Origin: JBBSEZ01 sp038239195
Lineage (GTDB): Bacteria; Planctomycetota; Planctomycetia; Gemmatales; Gemmataceae
DNA: 64,000 nt
Reading direction: 5' to 3'
Assembly: GCA_038239195.1 (NCBI GenBank)
Contig: JBBSEZ010000001.1
Span: 1-64,000 of the forward strand
Shown here: positions 38,783 to 48,354 of the stretch, in pieces
Layout of the letters: every line of letters starts with the position of its first letter
Position numbering within the stretch: position 1 is the stretch's first letter
Program-made: the position numbers and the translations under genes
The notes under the pieces: generated by a model
Seen by the model: only the letters and a program-made list of their open reading frames with translations
Told to the model about the DNA's origin: nothing
Database searches by the model: none

Positions 38783-39853
38783 ATGCCCGAACAACTGCCG
38801 CTCCACGAGGCCGCCGCCAAGGCGGGCGCCACCTTCACCGAAGACGCCGGCTTCCTCGTGCCCGCCCATTTCGGCGACTCGGACACCGAGATGGCGCAGG
38901 CGCGCAGCGGGGCGGTGCTGTTCGACCTTTCCCATCGCGGGAAGCTGGAGGTAGCCGGCAACGACGCGGTCAAGTTCCTCCACAACCTCTCCAGCAACGA
39001 CGTGAAGGGCCTGGCCCCCGACACCGGCTGCGAGGCGTTCTTCTGCACCGCGACGGCCAAGGTGATCGCCCACGCTCTTCTCTACCGCTGTCCCCCCGAG
39101 GGAAAGCGCGAGAAGCTGGCCCTCGACGTGGCCCCCGGGCTGTCCGCCAAGGTGATGAAACACCTCGACCGCCACCTCATCAGCGAAGACGTCGAGTTTG
39201 CGGATCGCACGCGCGACCTCGTCCAGTTTCACCTCGCCGGCCCGGCCGCGCCCGCCCTCCTCGGCCGGCTCTTCGGGAGTGAGGTAGCGCTGTCCCCCTT
39301 GCAACAGCAGCACGCCTCACTCGGCGGGGCCGACTGGGTGGTGCGACGGCACGATCCTCTCGGGTTGCCCGGCTTCGACGTCCTCGGCCCCTTGGACCGG
39401 GCCGAAGAGCTCTGGCTGCGCTTGCGGGAAGAGGCCCGACCGGCGGGGCGCCAGGCATACGAGGTCCTGCGGATCGAGGCCGGCACCCCGCTTTACGGGG
39501 CAGACGTCGATGAGACCACCTTCGCCCCCGAGGTCGCCCGCACCCGCCAGGCCATCAGCTACGGGAAAGGCTGCTACCTGGGGCAGGAGCCGATCGTCAT
39601 GGCCCGCGACAGGGGACAGGTCAACCGCGCCTTGCTCGGGCTGAAGCTCCCCGATGGCCCCGTGCCCGCGGGGGCGTTGCTCTTCCGCGACGGCAAGGAA
39701 GTCGGGCGCGTCACGAGCAGCGTCCTGTCGCCGCGCCTGGGGGCGATCGCGCTGGCGTACGTGCGCCGCGGCAGCCAGGCGGCGGGGACGGTGCTGGAGG
39801 TCGAGACCGCCGGGCAGCGCAAAACGGCGGTGGTGGCGGCGCTGCCGTTCTGA
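38783..39853 (+). CDS. ygfZ: YgfZ/GcvT-family folate-binding protein
   Basis: 356 residues from ATG 38783 (GGAG nine bases before it; GTG 38762 and ATG 38768 are alternatives). The signature KGCYLGQE is present (GKGCYLGQEPIVMARDRGQV), along with GAVLFDLSHRGKLEVAG near the N-terminus and RIEAGTPLYGADVDETTF. These proteins use folate to help assemble or repair iron-sulphur clusters in enzymes such as MiaB. The C-terminal barrel (GKEVGRVTSSVLSPRLGAIA) is complete. It is not part of a glycine-cleavage operon here. Confidence 0.88.
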   Translation: MPEQLPLHEAAAKAGATFTEDAGFLVPAHFGDSDTEMAQARSGAVLFDLSHRGKLEVAGNDAVKFLHNLSSNDVKGLAPDTGCEAFFCTATAKVIAHALLYRCPPEGKREKLALDVAPGLSAKVMKHLDRHLISEDVEFADRTRDLVQFHLAGPAAPALLGRLFGSEVALSPLQQQHASLGGADWVVRRHDPLGLPGFDVLGPLDRAEELWLRLREEARPAGRQAYEVLRIEAGTPLYGADVDETTFAPEVARTRQAISYGKGCYLGQEPIVMARDRGQVNRALLGLKLPDGPVPAGALLFRDGKEVGRVTSSVLSPRLGAIALAYVRRGSQAAGTVLEVETAGQRKTAVVAALPF

Positions 39854-39872
39854 CCTCGGAAGGGCAAGCCGC

Positions 39873-41315
39873 TCAAAACAGCTCCGCGATCGGCTGCCCG
39901 TTCTCGACCACGAAGCGCGGCCTCCCGCCCCCTTCCAGGTACGTCGTCTCCAGCGGCACGCCCAAAAACTTGTAGATCGTCGCCGCCAGGTCCATCGGCG
40001 TCACGGGCCGCCGCGCCACGTGTCCGCCATCCTTCTCCGTGGCGCCGATCACCTGCCCATGCTTCAGCCCGCCGCCCGCGAGGCACGCGGTCAGGACCAC
40101 CGGCCAGTGGTTGCGCCCGTCGGTGCTGCCCTGCGTGCCCATCTTCGGCGTGCGGCCAAACTCGCCCATCGCGATCACCAGCACGTCGTCGAGCTTGCCG
40201 CGCTGGCGCAGGTCCTCGACGAGTGCGGTCAACAGGTGATCGAAGAGCGGCAGCAGCGGGCCGAGGCCCTTGCTGATGCCCCCGTAAGGCGGGATGTTGT
40301 CGCCGTGCGTGTCCCAGGTGCCCGAGGCGGTGTGGTAGCTCAGGTCGAGCGTCACGAACGCCACCCCCGCCTCGATCATGCGCCGGGCCAGCAGCGCCTG
40401 CTGGCACCACAGGTGCTTGCCGTAGCGGTCGCGCGTCGCCACGGGCTCGCGCGACAGGTCGAGCGCCTCCTGCATGCGTCGGCCCAGCAGGACGTCCACC
40501 GCCTGTTGGTTGTAGCGGTCCATCGTCTGGAGCGCCTCCGACCCATCGACCTGCTTGCGCAGCGCGTCGAATTGCTGGAGCAGGGCCCGGCGCTCGCCGA
40601 TGCGCTCGTACGAGAGGCCGGCCGGGAGGCGGAACAGGTCGGCGCCGGAAGTGCGACCGGTGTCGTTGCCGACGAGGTCGTAGACGGGCAGGCGCGCTGC
40701 CGCGTTGACGAGGAAGGGGTCGTAGCGCTTCCCCAGGTGGCCGGCGAAGGCCAGGTGCGAGCGCGAGCGCATAAAGGCGGCGTAGGCGGGCATGGCCGGG
40801 TGGTTGGCGCCGTGGTGCTTGGCGACGACGGAGCCGATGGCGGGGCACAGATGGCCGCGCGAGTTGACGCGGGGGGCCGCCTCGCGGTTGCCGGTCTGAA
40901 AGACCTGGTTGGGCTCGTGGTTGCTGTGGGTGGCGTCCACCGAGCGAAGGAGAGTAAAGCGATCCATCATCGCCGCCTGCTTCGGCAAGCGGTCGCAGAG
41001 GAGGACGCCGGGGAGCCGGGTGCGCGTGACGCCAAAGGGCCCGCGGTTCTCCAGGGGCTGCGACGGTTTGGGGTCCCAGGTGTCAATGTGGCTGGGCCCG
41101 CCGGCCATCCACAGTAGGAGGACGCTCTTGCCGCTCTTTCCGGGCCGCCCGGCGCGGGCCGCCTCCGCCTGGTGGCGCAATAACCCGGGCAAGCTCAGGC
41201 CGGCCATCCCGGCGAGGCCGGCCTTGAGCAGGTTGCGCCGGCTCACGATGGACAGGCCCTCCGGCTCGCGGGCGTTGAGGGAAGCGAAGGCGTGCGCGTG
41301 CGCATGGCCGGGCAT
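39873..41315 (-). CDS. Tat-exported DUF1501 protein
   Basis: 480 residues. The Tat motif SRRNLLKAGLAGMAG lies near residues 25-40. DUF1501 hallmarks follow: LLLWMAGGPSHIDTWDPKP, SVDATHSNHEPNQVFQTGN, GTWDTHGDN, VIAMGEFGRTPKMG, GRNHWPVVLTACLAGGGL and a closing LGVPLETTYLEGGGRP. The family is sulfatase/alkaline-phosphatase-like and greatly expanded in Planctomycetes, often beside DUF1549/1553 genes, which are absent here. The reaction is unknown. It acts outside the cytoplasm after folded export. Confidence 0.9.
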   Translation of the reverse strand: MPGHAHAHAFASLNAREPEGLSIVSRRNLLKAGLAGMAGLSLPGLLRHQAEAARAGRPGKSGKSVLLLWMAGGPSHIDTWDPKPSQPLENRGPFGVTRTRLPGVLLCDRLPKQAAMMDRFTLLRSVDATHSNHEPNQVFQTGNREAAPRVNSRGHLCPAIGSVVAKHHGANHPAMPAYAAFMRSRSHLAFAGHLGKRYDPFLVNAAARLPVYDLVGNDTGRTSGADLFRLPAGLSYERIGERRALLQQFDALRKQVDGSEALQTMDRYNQQAVDVLLGRRMQEALDLSREPVATRDRYGKHLWCQQALLARRMIEAGVAFVTLDLSYHTASGTWDTHGDNIPPYGGISKGLGPLLPLFDHLLTALVEDLRQRGKLDDVLVIAMGEFGRTPKMGTQGSTDGRNHWPVVLTACLAGGGLKHGQVIGATEKDGGHVARRPVTPMDLAATIYKFLGVPLETTYLEGGGRPRFVVENGQPIAELF

Positions 41316-41367
41316 GGGGAAGGCCTCACGAGGAAGGATGGCGATGGAGCGATCCTACCCCAGCGCA

Positions 41368-41417
41368 AAACGACAAGCAAGAGGGGCGCGGGCGAGAGCC
41401 TCTCTTGCTTGTCGTTT
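41368..41417 (-). terminator. Terminator-like hairpin after the ribosomal protein S1 gene
   Basis: AAACGACAAGCAAGAG (41368-41383) pairs perfectly with CTCTTGCTTGTCGTTT (41402-41417), a 16-bp stem with an 18-base loop, starting 18 bases past the stop codon of the S1 gene. The arms end in an AAA/TTT run. It separates the S1 gene from the DUF1501 gene. Confidence 0.7.
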
Positions 41418-41434
41418 CGCGAGCCTCTCTCGGC

Positions 41435-43222
41435 TCACTCCTCCGGCTTGGTCTCCGGCTTGTTCTCCGGCATGGCGAACAGCGGGGCGCTGCTGGCCCC
41501 GGTCCCGCCGCGCAGCTCGCGGCCGGACTTGGTGCGCTCGGCGGCGGCCTCGTCGGTCTCCTCCTCGATGGGCTCCCCGGTATCGTGGAGGCGCTTGCGG
41601 CTGAGGCCGAGCTTGCGGTCGGCCGCATCCACGCGGAGGACCTTCACCTCGATCTCGTCGCCCACCTTCACCACGTCCTCCGGGCTCTCGACCTTGTGGT
41701 CGGCCAGCTCGGAGATGTGGAGCAGCCCCTCCAGGCCCGGCTCCAGCTCGACGAAGACGCCGAAGTTGGTGAGCTTGGTGACCTTGCCCTTCTTGAGCTC
41801 GCCCGGCTTGTAGCGCCCGGGGATGTCCCCCTCCCACGGGTCGTTGTTCATCTGCTTCAGCCCCAACGCGATCCGCTTGCGCTCCTGATCGACGTTGAGG
41901 ACGATGCACGTCACCTTGTCGCCCTTGTTCACCACCTCACTGGGGTGCGCGACCTTGCGAACCCAGCTCATGTCGGAGACGTGGAGCAGCCCGTCGATGC
42001 CCTCCTCGATCTCGATGAACGCGCCGTAGTTGGTCAGGTTCCGCACCACGCCGCTGATGATCGTGTTCGGCGGATAGCGCTCGGCAACCTTGTCCCACGG
42101 GTTGGCCGTCGCCTGCTTCATCCCCAGGGAGATTTCCTGCTTCTCCTTGTTGATGTTGAGCACCTGCACCTCGATCTGATCGCCGATGGCCACCATCTCG
42201 GAGGGGTGATTGATCCGCCGCGTCCAGCTCATCTCGGAGATGTGGACCAGGCCTTCGACGCCCGGCTCCAGTTTGACGAAGGCGCCGTACGACATGACGT
42301 TGACGACCTCGCCGGTGTGGCGACTGTTGACGGGGTACTTGTCGGCGACGTTGGCCCACGGGCTGGGCGACTTCTGCTTGAGCCCCAGCGCGATCTTCTC
42401 TTTTTCCTTATCGACCTTGATGATGTAGACGTCGAGCTGCTGGTCGATGTGGACGACCTCGTGCGGGTTGCCGACGCGGCTCCAGGCCATGTCGGTGATG
42501 TGCAAGAGGCCATCGATGCCGCCGAGATCGACGAAGGCGCCGAACTGGGCGATGTTCTTGACGGTGCCGGGCCGGATCTGCCCGGGCTCGAGCTCGGCGA
42601 GGAGCTTCTTCTTCATCTCGTTGCGCTGGTCTTCGAGCAACTGCCGGCGCGAGACGACGATGTTGCGGCGGGCCTCGTCGATGACGACGATCTTGCACTC
42701 GATGGTCTTGCCGATGTAGTCGCCGATGTCTTGCGGGCGGCGCACGTCCACCTGGGAAGCGGGGAGGAAGACGTTGACGCCGATGTTGACGAGCAACCCG
42801 CCCTTGATCTTGCGCGTGACGGGCCCGGAGACGACGTCGCCTTCCTTGTACTTCTCGATGACGGCCTGCCACTCTTGCTGGCGCTTGGCCTTGCGGAAGG
42901 AGAGGACGACGGCCCCGCTCTCGTCCTCGACGGCCTCGAGCAGGATCTGGATCTCGTCGCCCGGCTTGGGGGCGACGACCACGCCCTCGGCGTCGTCGAA
43001 CCACTCGCGGAGCTCGACCACGCCCTCGCTCTTGTAGCCGACGTCCACCCAGACCTGGTCGTTGGTCACGTGGAGCACGCGGCCTGTGATGATCTTGTGT
43101 TCCTGGAACTGCCGATCGTCTTCCGGCAACCAGCCGTGGCCCTGATCGTCAAAGCCCTCGGTCTCGTGCTGAAGTTGTTCGTCGGAGAGGTCGTATTGCC
43201 GGAGCAGATTGCGGTTCACCAT
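41435..43222 (-). CDS. rpsA: Ribosomal protein S1
   Basis: 595 residues with six S1 domains in a row. Their cores are VWVDVGYKSEG, GLLVNIGVNVFLP, GAFVDLGGIDGLLHITDMAW, GAFVKLEPGVEGLVHISEMS, GAFIEIEEGIDGLLHVSDMS and GVFVELEPGLEGLLHISELA. The first two are degenerate (ribosome-binding side) and the last four are canonical (mRNA-binding side), as in bacterial S1. It unfolds mRNA for initiation on the 30S subunit. The A/G-rich stretch AAAGGGGGGA is 10-12 bases before the ATG. The C-terminal tail (EETDEAAAERTKSGREL) is charged. Confidence 0.93.
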   Translation of the reverse strand: MVNRNLLRQYDLSDEQLQHETEGFDDQGHGWLPEDDRQFQEHKIITGRVLHVTNDQVWVDVGYKSEGVVELREWFDDAEGVVVAPKPGDEIQILLEAVEDESGAVVLSFRKAKRQQEWQAVIEKYKEGDVVSGPVTRKIKGGLLVNIGVNVFLPASQVDVRRPQDIGDYIGKTIECKIVVIDEARRNIVVSRRQLLEDQRNEMKKKLLAELEPGQIRPGTVKNIAQFGAFVDLGGIDGLLHITDMAWSRVGNPHEVVHIDQQLDVYIIKVDKEKEKIALGLKQKSPSPWANVADKYPVNSRHTGEVVNVMSYGAFVKLEPGVEGLVHISEMSWTRRINHPSEMVAIGDQIEVQVLNINKEKQEISLGMKQATANPWDKVAERYPPNTIISGVVRNLTNYGAFIEIEEGIDGLLHVSDMSWVRKVAHPSEVVNKGDKVTCIVLNVDQERKRIALGLKQMNNDPWEGDIPGRYKPGELKKGKVTKLTNFGVFVELEPGLEGLLHISELADHKVESPEDVVKVGDEIEVKVLRVDAADRKLGLSRKRLHDTGEPIEEETDEAAAERTKSGRELRGGTGASSAPLFAMPENKPETKPEE

Positions 43223-43724
43223 GCGCAGCGGTCCCCCCTTTCAAAGCGGTTGGGCCAGGGCCTCGTGGGCCCCGACAGGTTGGTCCGTCTCTGACTACCG
43301 GGCTTTCCCTGCTCGACCGGGCACCACGGAAAAGACGTCGAAGCGCCCCCGGGCAGGAGGTCTTCTTCGCCGAACGCACTCGGTCGGAGGAGGGGTCGAG
43401 GAAATGCGGATGGGAGGATGGAGACGGTCAACATCACGGCCATGCAGTGTCCACGAAGCCCAGACGCTTTAGTGTACGCAACGAGGGCGCCGAGGTACAG
43501 ACCAGACGACGAATTTCTGCCCCGAACAATGGCGGGCCCACGCAGATGATGGCCCTCCTGCCCGGCAGCCTCACTGAACTATTGAGCCGGTCCTGCTTCG
43601 CAAGTCTTTTTCGCATCCGGTTGTGGCATCGTTCACTTGTCTTACCGCTTCCATCATTTTACCATTGAGCGAGAAGGTCAGGCAGGGAAACGGGCTGCCG
43701 CCGCAACCACTCGGGGGCTCCTCG
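43223..43724. other. Intergenic region upstream of the S1 gene
   Basis: Half a kilobase between divergent genes. It should contain the S1 promoter and leader. No convincing open frame or strong hairpin was seen, and no promoter can be placed with confidence. Confidence 0.4.
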
Positions 43725-44443
43725 ATGCCGGCACTGACACCCGACCTTCACCTCGACGAAGACGTCCTCATGGGCCTGCTTTTCCTGGCCAAGCATTCCG
43801 GGACGATCGAGGAGGCCGTCCACCTTGCCGCTCAAGTGCCCCCCGAACTTGGTTCGATGCTGCGGTCGCGCACGCCGCCCAGAAGGCCGCCATGCCGCCT
43901 GCGGACGTCGAGAGGCTTTTCCAGACGGTGAACAACGTCCTCCGCACCCAGACGCGCGGGCGGATTGACGCCCCCCAGTTCCTCGCGGTGGCCACCCGGG
44001 CCTTCGAGGACAGGCCAGACAAGCCTGCGGCAGGAGAGGACTTGCGGACGTGGAAGAATGCGTCGGACACGATCCGGGAGGCAATCGGAAAGATCGGGCC
44101 GGACCACCCCTTCTTCCTTGCCGTGCCCGAGGCCGAGGACTGCCGGCTTCGGCACCAGAACTTCAATCGGGCGGCTTCTGCCCTTCCAGATGAGGAGTGG
44201 TTGGCCGAGCGTGCGAAGTACGCGTTGCTGGTCTTGCGGGAATGCGTGGAAGTGAGCCCGGGAAAGCATGGCGGCGTCCCCGTGCTACGAGGAACGCGTT
44301 TCACCGTCGCCCAGGTCTTCGCGGAGGCCGGCGAGGGCCGCAGCTTGCCCGAGATCGCTGCGGACTTCAACCTCGATGCGGAATTGCTGAAGAACTTGAT
44401 GGACGGCTTCTCTATTCACCTCGACCGCCCTCTGGCGACATGA
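43725..44443 (+). pseudogene. DUF433 antitoxin-like gene with a frameshift
   Basis: The start reads MPALTPDLHLDEDVLMGLLF, then TIEEAVHLAAQVPPELG, in one frame. Near 43855-43870 the sensible text passes to another frame (WFDAAVAHAAQKAAMPPADV) and continues to the end. The C-terminal 60 residues are a complete DUF433 domain (GVPVLRGTRFTVAQVFAEAG, then EIAADFNLDAELLKNLM), a DNA-binding antitoxin fold usually paired with DUF5615 toxins. The last part may still be translated. Confidence 0.55.
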
Positions 44444-44655
44444 CCACCTTCCAGCTCGACCAGAACATCGACGACGCTCGGGTGGTGGCAGCCTGTAGCG
44501 CAGAGGGCCACGGGGAGGCTACCCGCCTCCCACCCGCGCTCCGGGACGCCTTGGGCCCGGAGTTGGTAAGGGCCGTCCTGGCCGGGAAGCGACCCCCGAA
44601 GGGTGGTGGTCGGTCACGTCCAGGGGGGAACTTTCGTGAGCGACGGCTACTTTGA
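44440..44655 (+). CDS. DUF5615-like PIN toxin, probably truncated
   Basis: 71 residues starting MTTFQLDQNIDDARVVAACS. The LDQN opening carries the first acidic residue of PIN-like DUF5615 RNases. The ATG overlaps the DUF433 stop (ATGA), the standard arrangement of this toxin-antitoxin type. After about residue 40 the sequence becomes Arg/Gly-rich and loses the expected D-x-D strands, so the toxin is likely decayed and inactive. Confidence 0.45.
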   Translation: MTTFQLDQNIDDARVVAACSAEGHGEATRLPPALRDALGPELVRAVLAGKRPPKGGGRSRPGGNFRERRLL

Positions 44656-44760
44656 GTGCGCGGAGGAGGCCTGGCCTGCCGCGCTCCGGTTGGCGCTCGA
44701 GCGGAACGCCCCGCGCTCGCCATCGAAGCTCCCCGGCCTGTCAAAACCCTGAACCATACT

Positions 44761-47700
44761 TCAGAACGCGTCCGCCACCGGATCGACCGCGAACGCCGCC
44801 TTCGCCTTCCGCGCCGCCCGGCTCTTCACCGGCGCGCTCGCCACCGCTTTCTCCTCGTGGCAGGTGCCGTTGCACGTCTTCTCCGTCGCCAGCGCCCTGT
44901 CGAGCTCGTCGATGTGCGGCAACTCCAGATACACGTCGTCGCCGTCCACCCGCACCGGGAAGACCTCCACCGAGTAGTCGTCCCCGCTCAGGCACTTGCC
45001 CGACTCCAGCGAGAACGTCTTCTTGTGGACCGGGCAGGCCACCTTCGGCTTGCCGTTCGCGTCGCCGATCATGCCGCGCGACAGCACGAACTCGCGCTTG
45101 TGCGGGCACATGTTCTGCGTCGCGTACCACTCCCCGCGGCTCGCGAAGTTGAACACCGCGATCTGCGTCTTGCCGTACTTGATCGTCGCCCCGCCGTCCT
45201 TCGGGAAGTCCCACGCCTTGCCCACCTGCACCCAGCGCCGCTCCGGCTCGGCCGGCTCGCGCACTTCCTCGTCATGAGGGGCGTCCTTGCGGAGCGTCAG
45301 GTCGCCGACCGGCACGAAACTGGTCGTCCAGCCCACCGGGCGCTTTTGCTCGCGCTCCTTGACGAACTCGATGGTCGGCTCGGTCTCGTCGGTGTTGACG
45401 AACTGCTTGAACAGCCGGCGCTTCTCCGGGTCGTTGACGACCTCCGCCCACTCGCACCGGTAGGTATCGACGAAGAACTGCATCTGCCTTTCCAGATCGT
45501 CGCAGATGCCCAGCCGGTCGTTGACGATCACGTCGCGCAGGTAGTCGATCCCCCCCTCCATCTTCTCCAGCCAGACGGCGGTGCGCGTCAGCCGGTCGGC
45601 CGTCTGCGTGTAGTACATCAGGAAGCGATCCACGTACTTGATGCAGGTGTCCGCGTCTATGTCGCCGGCAAGTAGTTCGGCGTGGCGCGGCTTGGCCCCG
45701 CCGTTGCCGCACACGTAGAGGTTCCAGCCCTTCTCCGTGGCGATGATGCCGAAGTCCTTGGACTGCGCCTCGGCACACTCCCGGACGCAGCCCGAGACGG
45801 CCGACTTGAGCTTGTGCGGCGCGCGGAAGCCCTTGTAGCGGTTCTCGACGCGGACCGCGAAGCCGACGGAGTCCTGCACCCCGAAGCGGCACCACGTCGA
45901 GCCGACGCAGCTCTTGACCGTGCGCAGCGCCTTGGCGTAAGCGTGCCCGCTCTCGAAGCCCGCCTTGACCAGGTCCTCCCAGATGTCGGGCAGTTGATGC
46001 ACTGCCGCGCCGAACAGATCGACGCGCTGGGCCCCGGTGATCTTCGCGTAGAGGTTGAACTTCTTCGCCACCTCGCCCAGCACGATGAGCTTCTGAGGGG
46101 TGATCTCCCCGCCCGGCACGCGCGGGACGACGGAGTAGTTCCCGCCGCGCTGGATGTTGGCGAGAAAGCGATCGTTGGTGTCCTGGATCGTGGTGTGATC
46201 GACGACGTTCTCGTTCCACAGGCTGGCGAGGATGGAGGCGACGGCCGGCTTGCAGATTTCGCAGCCGTTGCCGCGCCCGTGCGAGCGGACCAACTCGTTG
46301 AACGACGTGATCCGCTTGATCTTGACGATCTCGAACAGTTCCTGGCGCGTGCAGGCGAAGTGTTCGCACAGCGCGTTGTTGACCTTCTTGCCCGACGCCT
46401 TGATCTGGGCCTTGAACAGATCGACCACCAGGGGCAGGCACCCGCCGCAGCCGGTCCCGGCCCGGGTACACGCCTTGACCTCATCGACCGAGCACAGGTT
46501 CTTGCCGCGGATCGCGTCGCAAATCTGGGCCTTGCTGACGTTGTTGCAGGCACAGACCTGAGCATCGTTGGGGATCGACGTGAGCGCCCCGCCGGCGCTG
46601 CGAGGCTCGCCACCCTTGCCCAGCAGCACCTCGCTCGGCGTCATGGCGAGCGCCTGCTCGCTCTTGGCGAGCATCGACAGGGTGCCGTACTCCGACGCAT
46701 CGCCGACCAGGATCCCGCCGAGGAGGCGCGTGCCGTCGAGGTTGAACACCAGCTTCTTGTACGAGCCCTTGAACGGGTCCTCGTAGGTGATCGCCCGGGA
46801 GCTCTTCTCGTCGGCGAAGCAGTTGCCGAAGCTGGCCACGTCCACGCCCATCAGCTTGAGCTTGGTGGACATGTCGGCGCCCTTGAAGGCGCGAGCCTGG
46901 CCGGCCAGGTTGGCGGCGACCAGCTCCGCCATCTCGTAGCCGGGGGCCACCAGGCCGTAGATCATTCCGCCGTAGAGGGCGACCTCGCCGATGGCGAAGA
47001 CGTCCGGGTCGGACGTGCGCAGCGAATCATCGACCACCACCCCGCCGCGCGGGCCGATCGTCAGCCCACAGGCGCGGGCCAGGTCGTCGCGCGGCTTGAT
47101 CCCGGCCGAGACGACGATCATCTTGACGTCGAGCTCGACGCCGTCCGCGAACAGCATGCCCTCGACCTTGCCGTTGCCGAGGACTTCTTTGGTGTTCTTG
47201 TTGAGGTGGATCTGCACCCCCAGGGCGTGGATCTTGCCGACGAGGACCTTGGAGCCCGCCTCGTCGATCTGGCGCGGCATCAGGCGCGGGAGGAACTCGA
47301 CGACGTGCGTCTCCAGGCCGAGGTCGAAGGTCGCCTTGGCCGCCTCCAGGCCGAGCAGCCCCCCGCCAATGACGGCCGCTTTTCTCACGCCCTTTCCATA
47401 GGCGATGATCTGCTCGAGGTCCTCGATGGTGCGGTAGACGAAGACGCCCTTCTTGTCGATGCCCGGCACCGGCGGGACGAACGGGGCCGAGCCCGTCGCC
47501 AGCACCACGAAGTCGTAGGGGACCTCCTGCCCGCGCGCCGAGCGGACCACGCGGGCCTCGCGGTCGATCTCGGTCGCCCGGTCGCCGACGAACAGGTCGA
47601 TGCCGTTCTGGGCGTACCAATCGACCGTGCCCAGCGCGAGCTTCTCCGCCGTGCGGTGCTCGAAGTATTTGGTGAGGTTGACGCGGTCGTAGGCGGGGCG

Positions 47701-47829
47701 AGGCTCTTCGCAAAACGTGACGATCTTGTAGTCGCGCCCGGCGTCGAACTCGGCGAGCCGCTCGCAGAAACGATGGCCTACCATGCCGTTGCCGATCACG
47801 ACGACCGTCTTTTGTCGCTTGCGAATCAC
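44761..47829 (-). CDS. nirB: Assimilatory nitrite reductase, fused NirB-NirD
   Basis: 1022 residues from GTG 47829 (GGAGG six bases upstream). In order: FAD/NAD(P)H oxidoreductase (VVVIGNGMVGHRFCERL near 8; AAVIGGGLLGLEAAKA near 150); BFD-type [2Fe-2S] site (VCACNNVSKAQI, CTRAGTGCGGC); nitrite/sulphite reductase half-domain; and the sirohaem/[4Fe-4S] cysteines (CVRECAEA, CGNGGAKPRHAE). A C-terminal Rieske-like NirD domain (MCPHKREFVLSRG, VACPVHKKTFSLESGKC) is fused with no gap. It reduces nitrite to ammonium with NAD(P)H. NirB and NirD are usually separate genes. No transporter or nitrate reductase is adjacent. Confidence 0.92.
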   Translation of the reverse strand: MIRKRQKTVVVIGNGMVGHRFCERLAEFDAGRDYKIVTFCEEPRPAYDRVNLTKYFEHRTAEKLALGTVDWYAQNGIDLFVGDRATEIDREARVVRSARGQEVPYDFVVLATGSAPFVPPVPGIDKKGVFVYRTIEDLEQIIAYGKGVRKAAVIGGGLLGLEAAKATFDLGLETHVVEFLPRLMPRQIDEAGSKVLVGKIHALGVQIHLNKNTKEVLGNGKVEGMLFADGVELDVKMIVVSAGIKPRDDLARACGLTIGPRGGVVVDDSLRTSDPDVFAIGEVALYGGMIYGLVAPGYEMAELVAANLAGQARAFKGADMSTKLKLMGVDVASFGNCFADEKSSRAITYEDPFKGSYKKLVFNLDGTRLLGGILVGDASEYGTLSMLAKSEQALAMTPSEVLLGKGGEPRSAGGALTSIPNDAQVCACNNVSKAQICDAIRGKNLCSVDEVKACTRAGTGCGGCLPLVVDLFKAQIKASGKKVNNALCEHFACTRQELFEIVKIKRITSFNELVRSHGRGNGCEICKPAVASILASLWNENVVDHTTIQDTNDRFLANIQRGGNYSVVPRVPGGEITPQKLIVLGEVAKKFNLYAKITGAQRVDLFGAAVHQLPDIWEDLVKAGFESGHAYAKALRTVKSCVGSTWCRFGVQDSVGFAVRVENRYKGFRAPHKLKSAVSGCVRECAEAQSKDFGIIATEKGWNLYVCGNGGAKPRHAELLAGDIDADTCIKYVDRFLMYYTQTADRLTRTAVWLEKMEGGIDYLRDVIVNDRLGICDDLERQMQFFVDTYRCEWAEVVNDPEKRRLFKQFVNTDETEPTIEFVKEREQKRPVGWTTSFVPVGDLTLRKDAPHDEEVREPAEPERRWVQVGKAWDFPKDGGATIKYGKTQIAVFNFASRGEWYATQNMCPHKREFVLSRGMIGDANGKPKVACPVHKKTFSLESGKCLSGDDYSVEVFPVRVDGDDVYLELPHIDELDRALATEKTCNGTCHEEKAVASAPVKSRAARKAKAAFAVDPVADAF

Positions 47830-48354
47830 GCGGGGCCTCCGGACGTTGGGGAGAGCGTTCGGGCTGGGTTGCCTCAAACGCAAATCCGATACCAACAGTC
47901 TCAAGGCAAAGAGGGACGTTCGTAAGTCGTTGTAAGGCAGTCCGATGGAACGATTGCCAACCGAGGGGACGCGCAGCGAGCTCCGGGGCCATGCACCAAG
48001 GTCAGGCATGCAACGCCCACACCACGGGCAGGCGCCGGGGGCGCGCTGACGTGTGGGCTGCGATCGGGCACACATTCTCAAGGCCTTGTTCTTCGCGGAA
48101 CGAGGGCCCCCACCCGTGCGCCGACGAGGCGCGCGGTCGCTTTGCTCGGCGGTGTGGGTTGCTCCTTCGCCGCCGCAAACAAGCCGTCTCGCACCTGCCC
48201 TTCGCCAACGCAATTCGGATACCGCGCGGGGGAAAAGGACATTTCGCGCTGCAAGCACGTGGGGAGAAAAAAGATGCGTGCGTGACGATTCGTTGGGCGT
48301 GCGCCGGCGAGGCCCGCGCGGTGCGCTCTTCCCGTGCAACACGTGCCGCAAGGC
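47830..48354. other. Intergenic region upstream of nirBD
   Basis: About 525 bases, GC-rich, without a credible gene. The nirBD frame extends into it but the translation there is low-complexity and Arg-rich. It should carry the nirBD promoter; no NtrC- or Fnr-type site was recognised. Confidence 0.4.

Noticed and set aside
45682..47925. A 747-codon plus-strand frame opposite nirBD
   Set aside because: The translation lacks motifs; the minus strand encodes complete nitrite reductase domains.
47830..48351. N-terminal extension of nirBD to 48351
   Set aside because: The extra 174 residues are Arg/Pro-rich and not NirB-like. GTG 47829 has GGAGG at the right distance.
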